64,000 nt of DNA from Ligustrum vulgare. Lineage: Eukaryota > Streptophyta > Magnoliopsida > Lamiales > Oleaceae. Made by a program: the position numbers and the translations under genes. This document shows, piece by piece, positions 43,077 to 55,829 of the stretch (the stretch's first letter is position 1; each line of letters opens with the position of its first letter). Below the pieces are notes generated by a model. The model had not been told where the DNA came from and searched no databases. It saw nothing but the letters and a program-made list of their open reading frames with translations. The stretch lies in NCBI GenBank assembly GCA_963555705.1, contig OY743174.1, forward strand, positions 25,113,608 through 25,177,607. The letters run 5' to 3'.

Positions 43077-46057
43077 GGCTTGTATTAATGCTAATCATCT
43101 TAGTTGTCGTACTAGAAATTTGTTTACTTTGCTATTTATCCCTTTAAAGACGAGGCAAGATGTATATCTAATAGTAGAAAAGCAAATGCAAGACTTTACG
43201 CATTCATCTTGAAAATATGACAAAATGAATGTATGTGAAGGCTGAAGTGATTACTGGTAAGTAAGGCTAGAATGAACACCATGTCCTCTAGGATGGCTCT
43301 GGTACCATGTAGACAGCATAGGCTTTGTGAAATTCTGTGTTGCTCATTGGATGCAATATGACAAATATACAAATTTATACAGATAAATGGAAAAGGAAAT
43401 AATCATATTAATTATTAAATGCCTGGGAAATTACTAACTATGTGGAAAGATAGCTCTACTACCCCCACCATGAAAACAGTCCAAAATTAAATACTTTACA
43501 ACACCTACCAGATGTATGTTTCAAACCTGCCTATATAAGATGGAAGATTCTCCAACTCTTTTATTCATTATCTTATTTCTAAGTGGGTCCAACTTTTTCC
43601 AATAAAATTTGCTTGTTATCCATCTCATTTCTTGGATTCTAAGCATTGTATATGAAAGTGCATTTATGCAGAACTGATCTAAGAATATAACCGAATCATT
43701 ATAATCAAATTAAATTCATCTGGAAAAAATACTAAATGTTGCAAAAAGTAATTATTAGACATTAAATTTACTATTATATTTGGAATTGATGTAAATTACA
43801 GATACCAGTTCAAAGATTTTATTGTTGGGTATTGGAGAATCAAAGACATTGTAGATCCAGATATATATCTTAGAACATTGCAGTTTTTTCAATTTAGCTT
43901 TCATAATGAAGGGCCCAATTTGTATTTACTATTTTGTTTTGGTCAATATGGAACGAGTGCAAACAAATCTCCTAATGTCCTCAGTTTAAGCCTCACCCTT
44001 CCTTCATGAAAATTGTCTGATCTTTGATTAGCAAAAACAAATCCGACCTGCACGTGAGCATTTATTAATGGTTAAATTTATATAAATAATATGTTGTCTC
44101 TCTAATAGCTTAATTTTTTTAGATAATATGGTTCAGTGGTTTTGCTTCTCGATTTTTCCCTCAAAAAGCTGATAAGCCATCTCCTGCAGTATTGTGTTTC
44201 AGGAGTTAGTTCAGCTGAGGAGTGACTGTTTAGAAATACTCATGATTGATAAAATAAATGTTGGCTGACGTTGACAAACAAATGTGCCTTGTTAATTGTC
44301 AAGCTTGCATGATATTAAATATCCCCACCATGTCATTAAAGAGGATAAAACATTAAGTTAGCATGTCAATCTTGATTGGTCAATAGAATATGGTTTCCAT
44401 TTATGATAAAGCTAATTCCTATTGTTTGCACAAGGTTTTACCTGGAAGTATGGCGGTGCGAAGTACACCCCCCCCCTTCCCCCCGGGCAATACCTTGGCC
44501 TTCATTTACTTTTAAAGAGAAAAATTGGAAGTGCATAATAATTTTATTGACAATCTATCTGAGGAAATGAAAGAAATTAAAACACGAAGTTGACAGTTAA
44601 TTTTTTTTTTTTTGGATTTGGCATAACTGACCAGAACTTTCCCCGAAACAAACAATGGAGAATTTTGTTTTGACTAATTGTCTTTACCTCAATTTTTATG
44701 AAAACCAATCCTTAGGTGGTAGATTCACATCTAATTTCTAATTTCGAACGTTGAGTGCGAAGGTAGAAATTTTGCGAGTTCTATAGATGTAAAAGTTGCC
44801 AAGTTTTTAGGTCAAGTATGTTTATTTTTCCCATGCAATCTTTATTCTGATGAGCATCACATGTAACCAGTATGATCTAGATTGTTAATTTCATTGGTGT
44901 TATCACTTATATCATAACATTTTTGTGCGAGGATACCTCTTTCACACAGTTACTAGGAAAAAGTAAAATGCTATTTGCTAGTCATTCTTGAGGTCTTCCA
45001 CACAATCTCAAATTTCATTACCATGATTTCTGTTTCGTATCTGGAAATATCTTATACCCGTCTTTGTCTTTGTCTATGTTTAAAATTTGTTCTTTAATGT
45101 AAAATAAAAGAATCTTGAAGACTGGATTTTGATATCATGTGTAAGACCCAACTTAATGGTCAAGTTAGTTAATTGCTTCAATTTACTAAAGATAATCGAC
45201 TGAATTTTTTTGTTTCTTGTACATACTGGGCTTTGACAGTTTCGTATGTTGATATAAATTCTGATATTTGATGAAGTTGTTCTCCTGTTAATACAATTTT
45301 GGGTCCTCCATATGATACCTTTATGGAATTTGATTACACGGATGAGCTACTGTTAGGAGGATGTTTTTTAGATGGATCTGAATTTTCACATTTCAATGCT
45401 TAGACAGTCTAGTGATGGTCAATTTTTTCACAATGGAGTGTTTTCAACTTAGACAATCTACTTACCTTAAATTGATCTTCTACTAACATTTTTATTACAA
45501 AACAAAAATGTGTCAATTTTTCAATTAATGCATATGCCTTCATTTTGTATCCTAATGTATGTAGAAACACTTAATAGTTGTTTATATTAATGCATATGCC
45601 TTAAAATTTGTATCAAAATTTATGTAGAAACATTACTTTGTCATATTTACTTATCATTGAATTTGAAGTCATATCCTACGATGGGACCTTACTAGGGGAA
45701 AGCGGGATACTAATAACATCCACGTTTAAACGTATTTTATATTTTGATAAAACTCTTACACCCCCTTTGAACCCCTTAAATCCTAACCCATTTTCACACC
45801 CAAATACAAATTACACTTCATCTGTAACAAAAGCTGATTCTAGAAAGTAAGTGAAACCCAAGTTTTGAATTTGTTGTTTAGTTTTTTTCTTTATTTCTTC
45901 CATGATTTGAAAAGGAGAAAACAGGTACTGAGGCGATTTTCTTCATGAAGCGAGGCGTAAGTCTCGAGGCGCTTTGAGGCGTAAGCCTCACCGTGAAGGC
46001 GTGAACTAAAAATTTTAGTAAAAACATAAAAATATAGAAAAATAAAAATGAAATAAC

Positions 46058-46216
46058 TTAGCCTTCGTTTGGTAAAATCATATTTTTTGCACAATATCCC
46101 AAGTCACTTTTTAACAACACATATTTTCTCTCACCAATTTTCAACCACTACTTTTTACTTCAAAATCATAAATAAACCAGTTTATAAACCAAATAGTGTT
46201 ACCAAACGGAGGCTAA
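46058..46216. mobile_element. MITE, family B
   Basis: 159 bp with 18-bp ends TTAGCCTTCGTTTGGTAA and TTACCAAACGGAGGCTAA (17 of 18 complementary). The interior has CACTTTTTAACAACACAT and AAATAAACCAGTTTATAAAC, shared with the copy at 46858. Confidence 0.75.
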
Positions 46217-46252
46217 ACAAAATATAAAGACTCCAAAACAACAAATTGTTTA

Positions 46253-46376
46253 ATCCTTTGTTTGGTAAAAGTTTTTGGTTTATAAATAAAGAATGTGATA
46301 TTTTCATAGTAAAATATTTTGTTGAAAAGTGGTTTTGGGAAATACGTTTAAAAACAATTTACCAAATAGAGGCTAA
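46253..46376. mobile_element. MITE, family B, shorter relative
   Basis: 124 bp between ATCCTTTGTTTGGTAAA and TTTACCAAATAGAGGCTAA. The interior is in opposite orientation to the neighbour at 46058 (GAAAAGTGGTTTTGGGAA). Confidence 0.6.
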
Positions 46377-46857
46377 AGTATCAATGTAAAGAAGCACAAA
46401 TAAATCAATAAAGATAAGTAGCAACTCAAATCATACAAGTATCTATAAATTTTTTCTATTTTGTTTTAGGATTAGTTTAAATTGTTTATTTTTATTTATA
46501 GCAATTCAAATAATTAATTTAGATTTAGTATCTTAAAGATTTGATTAATGCAAATTAGGTGAATTTGATTTCCAAAGTGTGTTAATTATGTAAATTTTTA
46601 GGTTTTAAAAAGTGGGGGGTCAAGCATATGTGAAGCGCATGCGGCATGCCTCGTAATTAATGAGGTGTGTGTCATAAGGCGTAAGCTTGAACCCGCCCTT
46701 AAAAAATATGGGTACTGAAGCCTTTTTCATTTAGCTCAAGGAGTTGAGGCGTAACTTTTTTTTTTTTAAAAAAACCATGATTTTATCTCTACAATGCATA
46801 ATTTTTATAATTTACTCTGAATTAGTTTCAGCTGCTGCATGTTAAAATTAGGTATGA

Positions 46858-47028
46858 CTTAGCGTCCGTTTGGTAAATGGTTTATAACCTGGTTTATAAA
46901 CCACAATTTATCAAACCACTTTTTAACAACACACATTTTCTCTCTTCACTTTTCAAATGCACATTTTACCTCAAAATCATAAATAAACCAGTTTATAAAT
47001 CACTATAGTGTTACGAAACAGAAGCTTA
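46858..47028. mobile_element. MITE, family B
   Basis: 171 bp from TTAGCGTCCGTTTGGTAA to TTACGAAACAGAAGCTTA. The ends are imperfectly inverted. The interior shares CCACTTTTTAACAACACACA and AAATAAACCAGTTTATAAAT with the copy at 46058. Confidence 0.65.
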
Positions 47029-47408
47029 CTTATATACTACTTCTGGGCAACCCTAAATGATAAATTTAAGTTGTGGTTCTCTTAGTTCATTTCAGAGGAA
47101 GCAACGTGTTTGCTCCAGTTACCTATGTATATTCATATTTTCTGCATTTACGAGATTTTGGATATCTTGTTCTCATTCAAATATTGTTGAGATGCATTAA
47201 ACAGTTTTATTTGTTCTTGAAGGGCTGAGAAATGAAAACAGTTTTAATTGTTCCTGAAGGGCTGAAAAATGGTCTACCTTTCCAATGTATTTTGATGTTT
47301 TTGAAACCATTTTTTTCTTTACAGTTATGGTTTGATTTTTACCATGGCGACTACATTATTTGAAGTTACTATTTATGTGTGGTCCTTTTGGTTTAAATTC
47401 ATTTGCAG

Positions 47409-48340
47409 TGAAGAACTTTCTTTTTGCAACTTCATGTATTGGATGTTTTCCACATAACAAGTGTAGCAACAACTTTAAGAAGAATACAGTTTTTCCATTC
47501 TGCAGCCACAGGGAAGAGTACAGAAGCCGCCAGAGTGCTGTTTCTCCTAGAATCTTATCTAGTGAAACTCATCCTATTCTTAGATCCCATGGTCTTCAGC
47601 ATTGGTTCAAGAATTGGCAAAAATTGAGAAAGAATAAACTGACAGCAAGCACTTTTGCAATGGCTGTTGGCTTTTGGCATAACAGAAGAATCCAACTATG
47701 GCTAGAGAAGCTTGGGGCAATCGAGCCATTCGCTGGTAATTTGGCTACCTGTTGGAGTAACATCAAGGAAGAGGATGCTCTTGAAAGATATAAGCTGATA
47801 ACTGGAAATACAGTATCATTCCCTGAATTCCAGGTCTATGGGAAGCAGAACCCAGATGATAATTGGCTAGCAGCTTCCCCTGATGGGTCTGTTGACAATC
47901 TTGTTTATGGCTTGTCTTCTCGCGGCGTTCTTGAGATTAAATGTCCATTCTTTGATTGTGATATGAGAAAGGCTACTCCTTGGAAACGAATACCCCTTTA
48001 TTATATTCCCCAAGCTCAAGGATTGATGGAAATACTGGACCGAGATTGGATGGACCTGTACATGTGGACTGTGAATGGCAGTAGTTTGTTTAGGTTACAC
48101 CGTAATAGGGAATATTGGGATGTCTTGAAGATAGCATTGTCTGATTTCTGGTGGAAACATGTCCAACCGGCAAAAGAGGAGTGCAATAAATCAGTTATCA
48201 CAAATCCCCGTGTTCAACTAAAATCACTTAAGCCAGCACCTAAGCATGAACTATTCAGTTACATTTTATATGAAAGCAAACATGTTGTTGACAACTCGGA
48301 GCTGCTCATGCGTGAAATTCATTTTAAATTGCAAAACTGA
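47409..48340 (+). CDS. YqaJ/PD-(D/E)XK nuclease family protein (plant)
   Basis: Exon beginning after TTCATTTGCAG (AG at 47407-47408); the frame is open from 47336 but that region holds an intron-like pyrimidine tract, so the splice is preferred over an ATG at 47375. The translated exon is about 310 residues. N-terminal 45 residues are rich in Ser, Phe, Lys and Arg (possible organelle transit peptide). The nuclease fold follows: LTASTFAMAVGFW (about 47639), the EEDALERY Glu (47768), D in ASPDGS (47882), E-x-K in LEIKCPF (47933-47941), and YYIPQAQGLMEI (48002). These are all the catalytic positions of lambda-exonuclease/YqaJ enzymes. Ends at TGA 48338-48340. Cleaves DNA by family membership; its role in plants is not established. 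A broken 3' copy lies downstream. Confidence 0.8.
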
Positions 48341-49690
48341 TGCAATTAAGTGATGAGACCAGGGTGATTTTCGTGGAAGCAAGAGCTCCTTCTTTATCGC
48401 CATGTTGCAAGTTGTAATACAGCTTGAAAGATTAGCTTTCATGGCTGACGAAGTGATGCCAAAGTTGTAATGGAAAGCTTATTGTAAGTAAGTCCATACT
48501 TTTCTTAATCCATTAATCTTAGCCATTTCTATTGGAATTATTTTTGTGCCAAAAGAAGGTGCCTATTTTCCCTCTTGTACTGTTGTACATTCCATTTTGT
48601 TGGAGTGTGATAACGCAAGAATTTTGGGGAATGATTACATTCTCTTCAAGATGCTTTTATGTTTTATGAAAAACCTGGATAACAACAGTTGTTTGTTACA
48701 AGAGGATATGTACATCACACATGGGTATGGTCATCTGTTAATGCAGTGAACTAACCAGACAGTTTTCACTTGTGAGGGACCCCAAACATCACTATGCCTA
48801 AAGAAAAAGTTGATGGACCATAGATATGTGTATGGAGAAAATGCTCGCTGGTTTTCAGAGAATTCACAAGTTTCACACTTTAAATCTGAGTTATTTTATT
48901 TGTGATAATGAAGGAAATAACTTAATTAGCTAAGCGAAATGTTGGTGCCCTTGTCTATATGATCTCATGAGCCATGACACAATTTCATTATTGTACATTA
49001 AGTTCTACTTGCCTTTCAGTAATTGTCATTAAAGAACTCTCACATTGATGTGCTTGTGGGTGTCCTAGTCTATATGATGTCAGGACATCCATCATCCATG
49101 GGCTAGATTAGTTTTTACTAGTGAAGTACAGAAATAAAGTTGCCTACTTCAGCCATGATAGCATTAGAAAGCCGGAGAGCAGTGTTGACCCGTAAACTTT
49201 TGGAGGTAAAGTTTTTCCTTGCTGAGATTTGAGATTCAGATGGTTCAGCACCTTGGTTAATGTACATTGTCTGTTCTTGTTCCTGCATTAGCCAGCTCCC
49301 TGAATAATTTCAGGCGATAAGGATAATAAAAACTGATCTACTATTATTAGTCTAATATGGTTTATGGGGAGTTTGTCTTCTTGGTGCATTGTTAAGTTGT
49401 TTTAATATTTTGCTTTTACTTTAGTTACATACTTTCTTTCCTTAAGTAGCCTCTGGGAAAGGAAAATAAAATTGTATGCATATCTTACTGGCTCAAGAAT
49501 TCAGTTAATCTCGTGATATTTTATATTAAACTGTCATTATGATTTTCATTTTATGTCCTCTATCCACTGTATTCCTTGCATAATGGAGCATTCATGGTTC
49601 AATTGAGCCAGCATTCCCAATCCAAGCCATGAATCTTGCAAATCCTTAATTATAGCCACTTGGGGTTATCTACCTAATAATCTGTTGATG
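48341..49690. other. 3' flank of the nuclease gene, no gene seen
   Basis: 48341-48500 is the likely 3' UTR, because this stretch is also copied in the duplicate at 49980-50060. The rest has no ORF with recognisable features. Confidence 0.5.
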
Positions 49691-49699
49691 ATACATTTT

Positions 49700-50060
49700 T
49701 CTTTCAGATGGGTTGTAGATACTGGAACTGTACGCTCTTGAATGAGAATTAACAGCAGTATATCTCCTTTGGTGAATATTAAGTGGATTGTCAAACGAGT
49801 TATCACAATTCCTCTCGTTCAACTAAAATCACTTAGGCCGGCTCCTAAGCATTATGCAGCCACATTGTATATGAAAGCAAATGCATCGTTGACACTTCAA
49901 ATCTGCTGCTGCATGAGATTCGTTGAAAATTCCACAATCTATGCGGACGAAACAAGTGTGATTTGCATGAAAGAGAGAAAGCTCTTTCTTTTGTCGCCAT
50001 GATGTAAGTAGAAACTCAGTTCTAAAGCTTGGCTCTCAAGTGGAAAGCTTAAATGTAAGT
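49700..50060 (+). pseudogene. Partial duplicate of the nuclease gene 3' end
   Basis: 49795-49930 parallels 48190-48320: GTTATCACAA, CAACTAAAATCACTTA, GCTCCTAAGCAT, ATATGAAAGCAAA. The following 49960-50060 parallels the 3' UTR (TCGCCATG, TGGAAAGCTTA, TGTAAGTAA). The reading frame is shifted, and the preceding 90 bp (from about 49703) is only weakly like 48045-48180. The nuclease core is absent, so it cannot work. A segmental or gene-end duplication about 1.6 kb downstream. Confidence 0.7.
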
Positions 50061-53000
50061 AAATCACATTATCCTGAAATCCTTCTAACTATTTCTATTT
50101 CTATTCTATTTTTTTTTCCGGTGTTAAAAGATATTTATAATTCTACCTATCTAATACATTTACTTGTGTAGGGGTGCCAAGTAGGTTCCCACTTATTAAA
50201 TTTAAAGCTTCGGGTACTACACCCTTGATGTTTCATGCCCACATCTATGGATATAAAGGAATCCAAATTCTGCATCGACTAATAGAAAATAGGGAAAACT
50301 TTGTGAGAGAAAATATTATTTAAGCTTGTTTCATGTATATTTGGCCCCTATTTGGTATGCATTCTTTGAAACCTACTTTTTCCCAAATCCATTTTCAACT
50401 TAACAGTCTCCCAATAAAATAATTTTGCACGGGGACCTATAATTTTTCAACTACACATTTTCCTAAAAAATCACTTTTGACAAAATGTTTTCTTAAAAAA
50501 TCTACGACAAACAGCCTTTGATCATACATCTGTCAATTTTGTAGCAAATTAACACTTGGGCTGAATGAATTCTACTGGATTCTTATATCCATGTAATGTA
50601 GTTTGATTCTGGATGCTGAGTTCCTTGTTCACAATTCACAGTGTTGACAATTCCTGCTAAAGTGGTAGTCTATTTTGGTATTTTCTTCTTTTGAAGTAAA
50701 CATTTCTAGGCTGTAATTTACAAAACGAATCACCCGTTTTAAAAATTATCTTTTTAACGATCAGCATTTTGTTATCATAATTACTTCTCCATCAGAGAAT
50801 CTACTTGTGACGTTGCCTCTAAATATAGATTTTTCTGCAATTTCTTTTGCAATCTGCAGCAGATTATCTTCCTGGTCTTTATTTGGAAAGTTCGAATTTG
50901 GAACTTCAAATTTTCTTTTTGGACTTCAGAAAACATGTAAAACGAAGTTGAAGAATCTTTGAAATCTTTAATAGATGGCAGCATTCTTGGTTCTATTTTA
51001 TCGTTTTTCATGTTACAGTCTCTGCTATCGTGAGACTAAACTTGAAACTTTAAATGCCTCTCCGAACTTCGATATGAAGCCTCTATTTGGTTTAGCTTAA
51101 AATCCGATTTTCAGCAGATCATGATAAAAATTGAGAAAACTTGTAGATGAGAAGTTGTTATAAAATGGAATGTATGATTAAAATTAATTGTTAACTTATA
51201 TTTGAATTTTAACCTACTTCGTTAGCTAAATCAAACAGGGGCTAAGACATTGAAACTTGTATGTTTCCTTATCTGAGACAGATTTGGTGGAAGAAAAGAG
51301 AGCATTGATAGACAAATTTGTCTCCTTTGGATAAATGGGCCAAACGCTTTGATTTCAACTGCTACTTAGATATGTGGTTAACCATCTTCATGCTTTTAAG
51401 AGCATCTTCAAGCGCCTCTAAATGCAAAATGCTCCTAATTTAAAGAGCCAACGCTGTGGAATTGGACTCTTTAATTAACCTTTTGAAATAAAACATATGT
51501 TTTGGCTCTCTACATTTGGAGAGCCAAACTCACCCTCTAATTTGTATTTTCTGATGATTGTATTAATAAATTGCAAGTTTACTTCTTAAATTGTCATTCA
51601 CACCTAAAAGTATATATTAATTGGAAAATAAAGGGTAAATAATAAATGATTGTTGCAAGAAGTAAAATATAGAGTTTGTTGGAGTGAATAAAAAATTCTA
51701 CATTTTAAATATAAAGATCCTCTCTGTTATTGACAAGATATTATTTAAAATAAAGAGGCAGTTGTTCTAGTCGTATATTGAAAGCCAAAATATGCTCGAG
51801 TATGCACTCTAGTCTAGGCTATACATTAATGTCATTTTTTGTGGTTCACTTCACAGGTATGGCAAACTGAAATCTATCTTTGCATACAGAATTCTGGTAC
51901 GTGAAGAGGTAAGGAAATTAATATAATTTCCCAATGTGGTATGGATCAAGTGGTGTGATGTGAGTCGATGTATCAATTTGAAACTTTGGCGAAGAAAAGA
52001 ATCACTGGGTGGGTGACAAAATAAATCTGGTGAGCGTGGTCAATTGTCTACAGACAGGTCCACAAAACATGTAGATGCTGATGCAGCTCCTGCATTGGGA
52101 CAAAAGAATGAATTGCACGTCCTCAAGTGATCAGGTTGAAATTCTTTCTTTTTGAAATTTACTGTTGCATGTTTCTCATTTCACTGTTACGTGTTTACAG
52201 TTATAATTTGTGTATTTTAGTTATTATTATTATTTTTTTTACTTAACCTAGTAGGATTCTATTGGTGGGTTGTTAATAGTAACTTATTTATATGGGAATT
52301 AGTGGATAATGTGAAGCAAGTTGTGATCCTTAATTTTAGGGGAATGTGGACTAATACCCATTCGTGAAACTCAATTTTGAATATTGCAACCTTGAATACT
52401 AATTTATGAAAAATGGAACACACTAAAGTATTATTTGTAAAAATGCCATTTTACCCAACTGGAGAAGAATAAGGGATTTAGAATCTCAAAAAGGAAAATG
52501 TCAGTTACAAGCAAACTTAACAGAACAAAATTCTCTTCCCACGCTTAATACCTCAGAATCTGGCGATGGAAATTATTGGCATGCTTAGAACATCCACAAT
52601 GGGCGTGTTAACTTTTATTAGTTAAACATTGTCATATAGACAATACAATAAATGGTAAGTGTCACATTTACATGTTAACTTTAACTATTATATGAGTGTC
52701 ACATTAGATGTGTTAAATTTACTCATCAATATCTAAATTAACCAATCAATTACTAATTAATATTTCTCTCTCATGTTTTCAATATAGATTGTCATGTCAC
52801 GTGTTAAAATGTTTGTTAACTTTAACAAATAAGTTAACAATACACCTAAAAATATTCCTTTGACAAACATGCTAGCATATTCAATGTGGGCATAAAAGTG
52901 ACTATTAGTTAATATATGATACTAACACATTTTAACACATCCATTATTGATGAATATTAAGGGATTGTTTACAAGAATTTTGTGGTTGAAACAGTAGGTC

Positions 53001-55120
53001 GATTTTCAGCTTTCGAAGGGTTCAAATTGCGGGAAGATGGGTATTGACGAATCATCGATAGACTAAATTCTCTTTTAGTGTGCTCTATAGTAATCTTTAT
53101 CAACTGCCTGACTTCCCCCTCCCAAAATAGAGGGGAGACACATGCCCCCAGTGGGCATCATAAATAATTATGGGGCGTTTGCAAAAATACCCAACTTTTG
53201 GTATCATAATTGAAGCTTACTTCATTTTAAAAAAATCACTGAAAAATACTTTTTTTTTGGAAAAATATTGTTTTCAGAAGTATCATAACATGAAACGTTA
53301 TAAAAATTTTATGATACTTTCAAATTTTTGGTATCATAACATGAAATTTTATCAAAATTTTATGATACTCTGAGCAAAATTATAGTATCACTGCCTGAAA
53401 CTTTACAATTTTTTATGCTACATTCTTTTAGACATAAAATCAAACAGCCAAATCACCACCATCGTTACCCACCGGCAACCACAAGCAAAAAATCAATCTA
53501 AAGGATCAACTTTGGCCAATTGCTTTCTCTCTCTTGGAACGCATAAAGTATCTCTGCTAGCATGATAGTTGCTGTGTCATACATGGCAGTTCAACCGGTG
53601 GAGCTGCTCGATAAGATGCCACTGTCTATGCCTCCGGGTCTTGATGGTTGATGCAAGTGATGGGGGTGGTGGTTGGTGCGGGTGGTCGCTTGCTGGTTGT
53701 GCGGTGGTAGGCAATTGGGCTGAATGAAGTCAGGGGATAACCACCGCAATTCTGTGGTGGTTGATGTGGGTGGTGGTTGATGCAGGTGGTGGTGGTTAAA
53801 TGGTGACTGATGTGGGTGGTGGCTTGGTGGTAGGCAGTCGGGGGAAGGGCGAGCGATGTCGCAAGGTGGTGAGCAGGAAAGATGATGGAGTAGGAAGTAT
53901 TTTTCAGATTTTTTCTCGAGTTAGTTTTTTTTTTTTTTTTTCAATTAACCCTCAAAATGTAGTATAGAGTGCAATTAACCATTTTATTTATATTAATCTA
54001 GAATAAAAAAATTCACATTGCACTTTGAAATACGTTGATTGATCTTTTGTTGGAGGAATATACTAATTCTGAGAATTTGTAGTTTGAAATTAGTAATATG
54101 TTACATTTGTTTTTGTAATTTCTTATCTTAGTTCATACTATTTTTAATGTGATGTCAAATGCTCATCTCATAGAGCATAACATATGCCTTTATTAAAATA
54201 TTTTAATAAAATTAAAATTTTAGATTATTAATATTATTATTTTTAATTTAAAATTTTAAGTTGTGAAAGAATAGCGATTTAAATAATTTTCCAATTAACT
54301 CAATTGTTGAAAATTAAATATAGAAATAAATGAAAAACATACTGTTTTATTTGATAAAAGATTTGATGTAATGAATTGGAGATAAACTAGTGATTTACAA
54401 CTAAAGTTATACCAAATTGATGCAAATTTTGGTTCACATGGTTGGAGATGCCTAAATAAAAATTAATTCATGCTTCGGCATGTTTGGTTGGTATAGGTAG
54501 TTTTTGTGGAATTTTGGACTTTATGGAGAATGTGTGATTGAAAAATGTGAAAAGTGATGCATACTATAGAAATGTGTAGTTGAAAATGAATTTGAAAAAA
54601 TGTTGAAAACCCAATTGGTAATATATCTATGATTACTACTTGTATCATAAATAATTCATGTTTGTTGACACGGACAAAGTCAGGGAAAACCTCCCATCAA
54701 TGCTCTAGGGATAGATAAACTTATCATTAAATCCATCATGAGCCTTGATTGTATCTACAAAAAAATGCATACGAAAGCTGAATGATGTCCTAAATTCACT
54801 CAACCTATGAAATGAGGGCAAATGGACGGTTGCTTTCTTGACCAGTTGGATCGAAAAAAAATTACAAAATTGAACAAAAAAAAAATCGAGTATCATATTC
54901 AAAGTGGAACCTACAAAAGTACAATTATTTGATCAATAAATATGGGTAGGACGACTTTAATTGTACAATTGAGCCGTGTTCAAACACAATTTCATTCTTG
55001 TCCAATTGTCCTGAATCCTGATGTGGAATGGACCTGGTGCCAAAATATATATATATATAAAATAAAATGTAACAGACAAATGTACAATTGAAGTGGGGCA
55101 CATTGACCCCAAGAATAGAC
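50061..55120. other. Intergenic, small repeats only
   Basis: No confident gene. It holds MITE-like patches near 50340-50520 (starting GGCCCCTATTTGG), 51078-51245 and 54478-54610, and the phrase GGAGAGCCAAACTCACCC near 51516 in a patch that starts GAGCATCTTC. Also short direct repeats near 53279-53395 (TTTTTGGTATCATAACATGA twice) and a GT-rich minisatellite at 53640-53850. Confidence 0.5.
53640..53850 (+). repeat. GGTGGTTGATG minisatellite
   Basis: At least seven degenerate copies of GGTGGTTGATGNGGGT-like units. No coding value; purine-rich and G-rich. Confidence 0.7.
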
Positions 55121-55829
55121 TTGATTCTAACTAGTATGACTTTTAACTATTCCATAGTTAGATAATTCATCTTATCACAAATTTCTGAGTTCTCGTTCAA
55201 TTTCTAGTATAGATCTTGTAGAGATTTCGCAGCCAAGAAAGTGATGAAGAACTCACTGGTTTTGCCTCAGTCGACTTCTGCCTTGTTAATTCAACCGGTT
55301 CCAGCCTCCTGATCTATCTGTACGTTCCAACAGCTCCTTGAATGTTGGCTAAGCTTTTTAGCCTATTAAATTATGCACAGCTTTTTGTTATATAGGATCC
55401 AATTTCACCAAACACAAAAATCACAACAATCCTACCCAAGAACATTCAAATCACTCATATTTCAAGTCAACGTAGTGTCTAATTTTTGGAAACCCAAACA
55501 CAAAATGTAGATATTTGATTTTTTGCCAAAAAGAGAAAAATCATTTTTTTACAGGTAATTTTCTTTGAACTCTATTAAAAAATGAATTGTAAAACTCTCT
55601 TTTTAAAACAAGTTTAGTTAAAATTAATTTTAACAAAATTAACAAACTCGAAACAACTCTTTACAAGTAGGAAATTATCAAAATGCCCTCACACATTTTA
55701 AAATCAACCAAGTTGGTGAGACATAATTCTTATAAATCTTCACCTTGGATCACCAAACTTCCCCTATTCCCTTCGGAAGCAAGTGCTTATCAATATTTTA
55801 GGACTTAATAATCTCATCTTTGCCCCCAA

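Larger units (their letters stand above)
45915..46760. repeat. Unclassified repeat with GAGGCGTAAGCCTC motifs, holding nested MITEs
   Basis: Left end 45915-46000 has TGAGGCG, CGAGGCGTAAGTCTCGAGGC and GAGGCGTAAGCCTCA; right end 46611-46760 has GTGAAGCGCATGCGGCATGC, AAGGCGTAAGCTTGAACC and GAGTTGAGGCGTAAC. Both ends seem related and inverted in part. Two family B MITEs sit inside. No ORF. I cannot assign a superfamily. Confidence 0.4.

Noticed and set aside
52589..52895. MITE bounded by CATCCACAATGGG and CAATGTGGG
   Set aside because: The two end phrases are in the same orientation, not inverted, and no target duplication was found.
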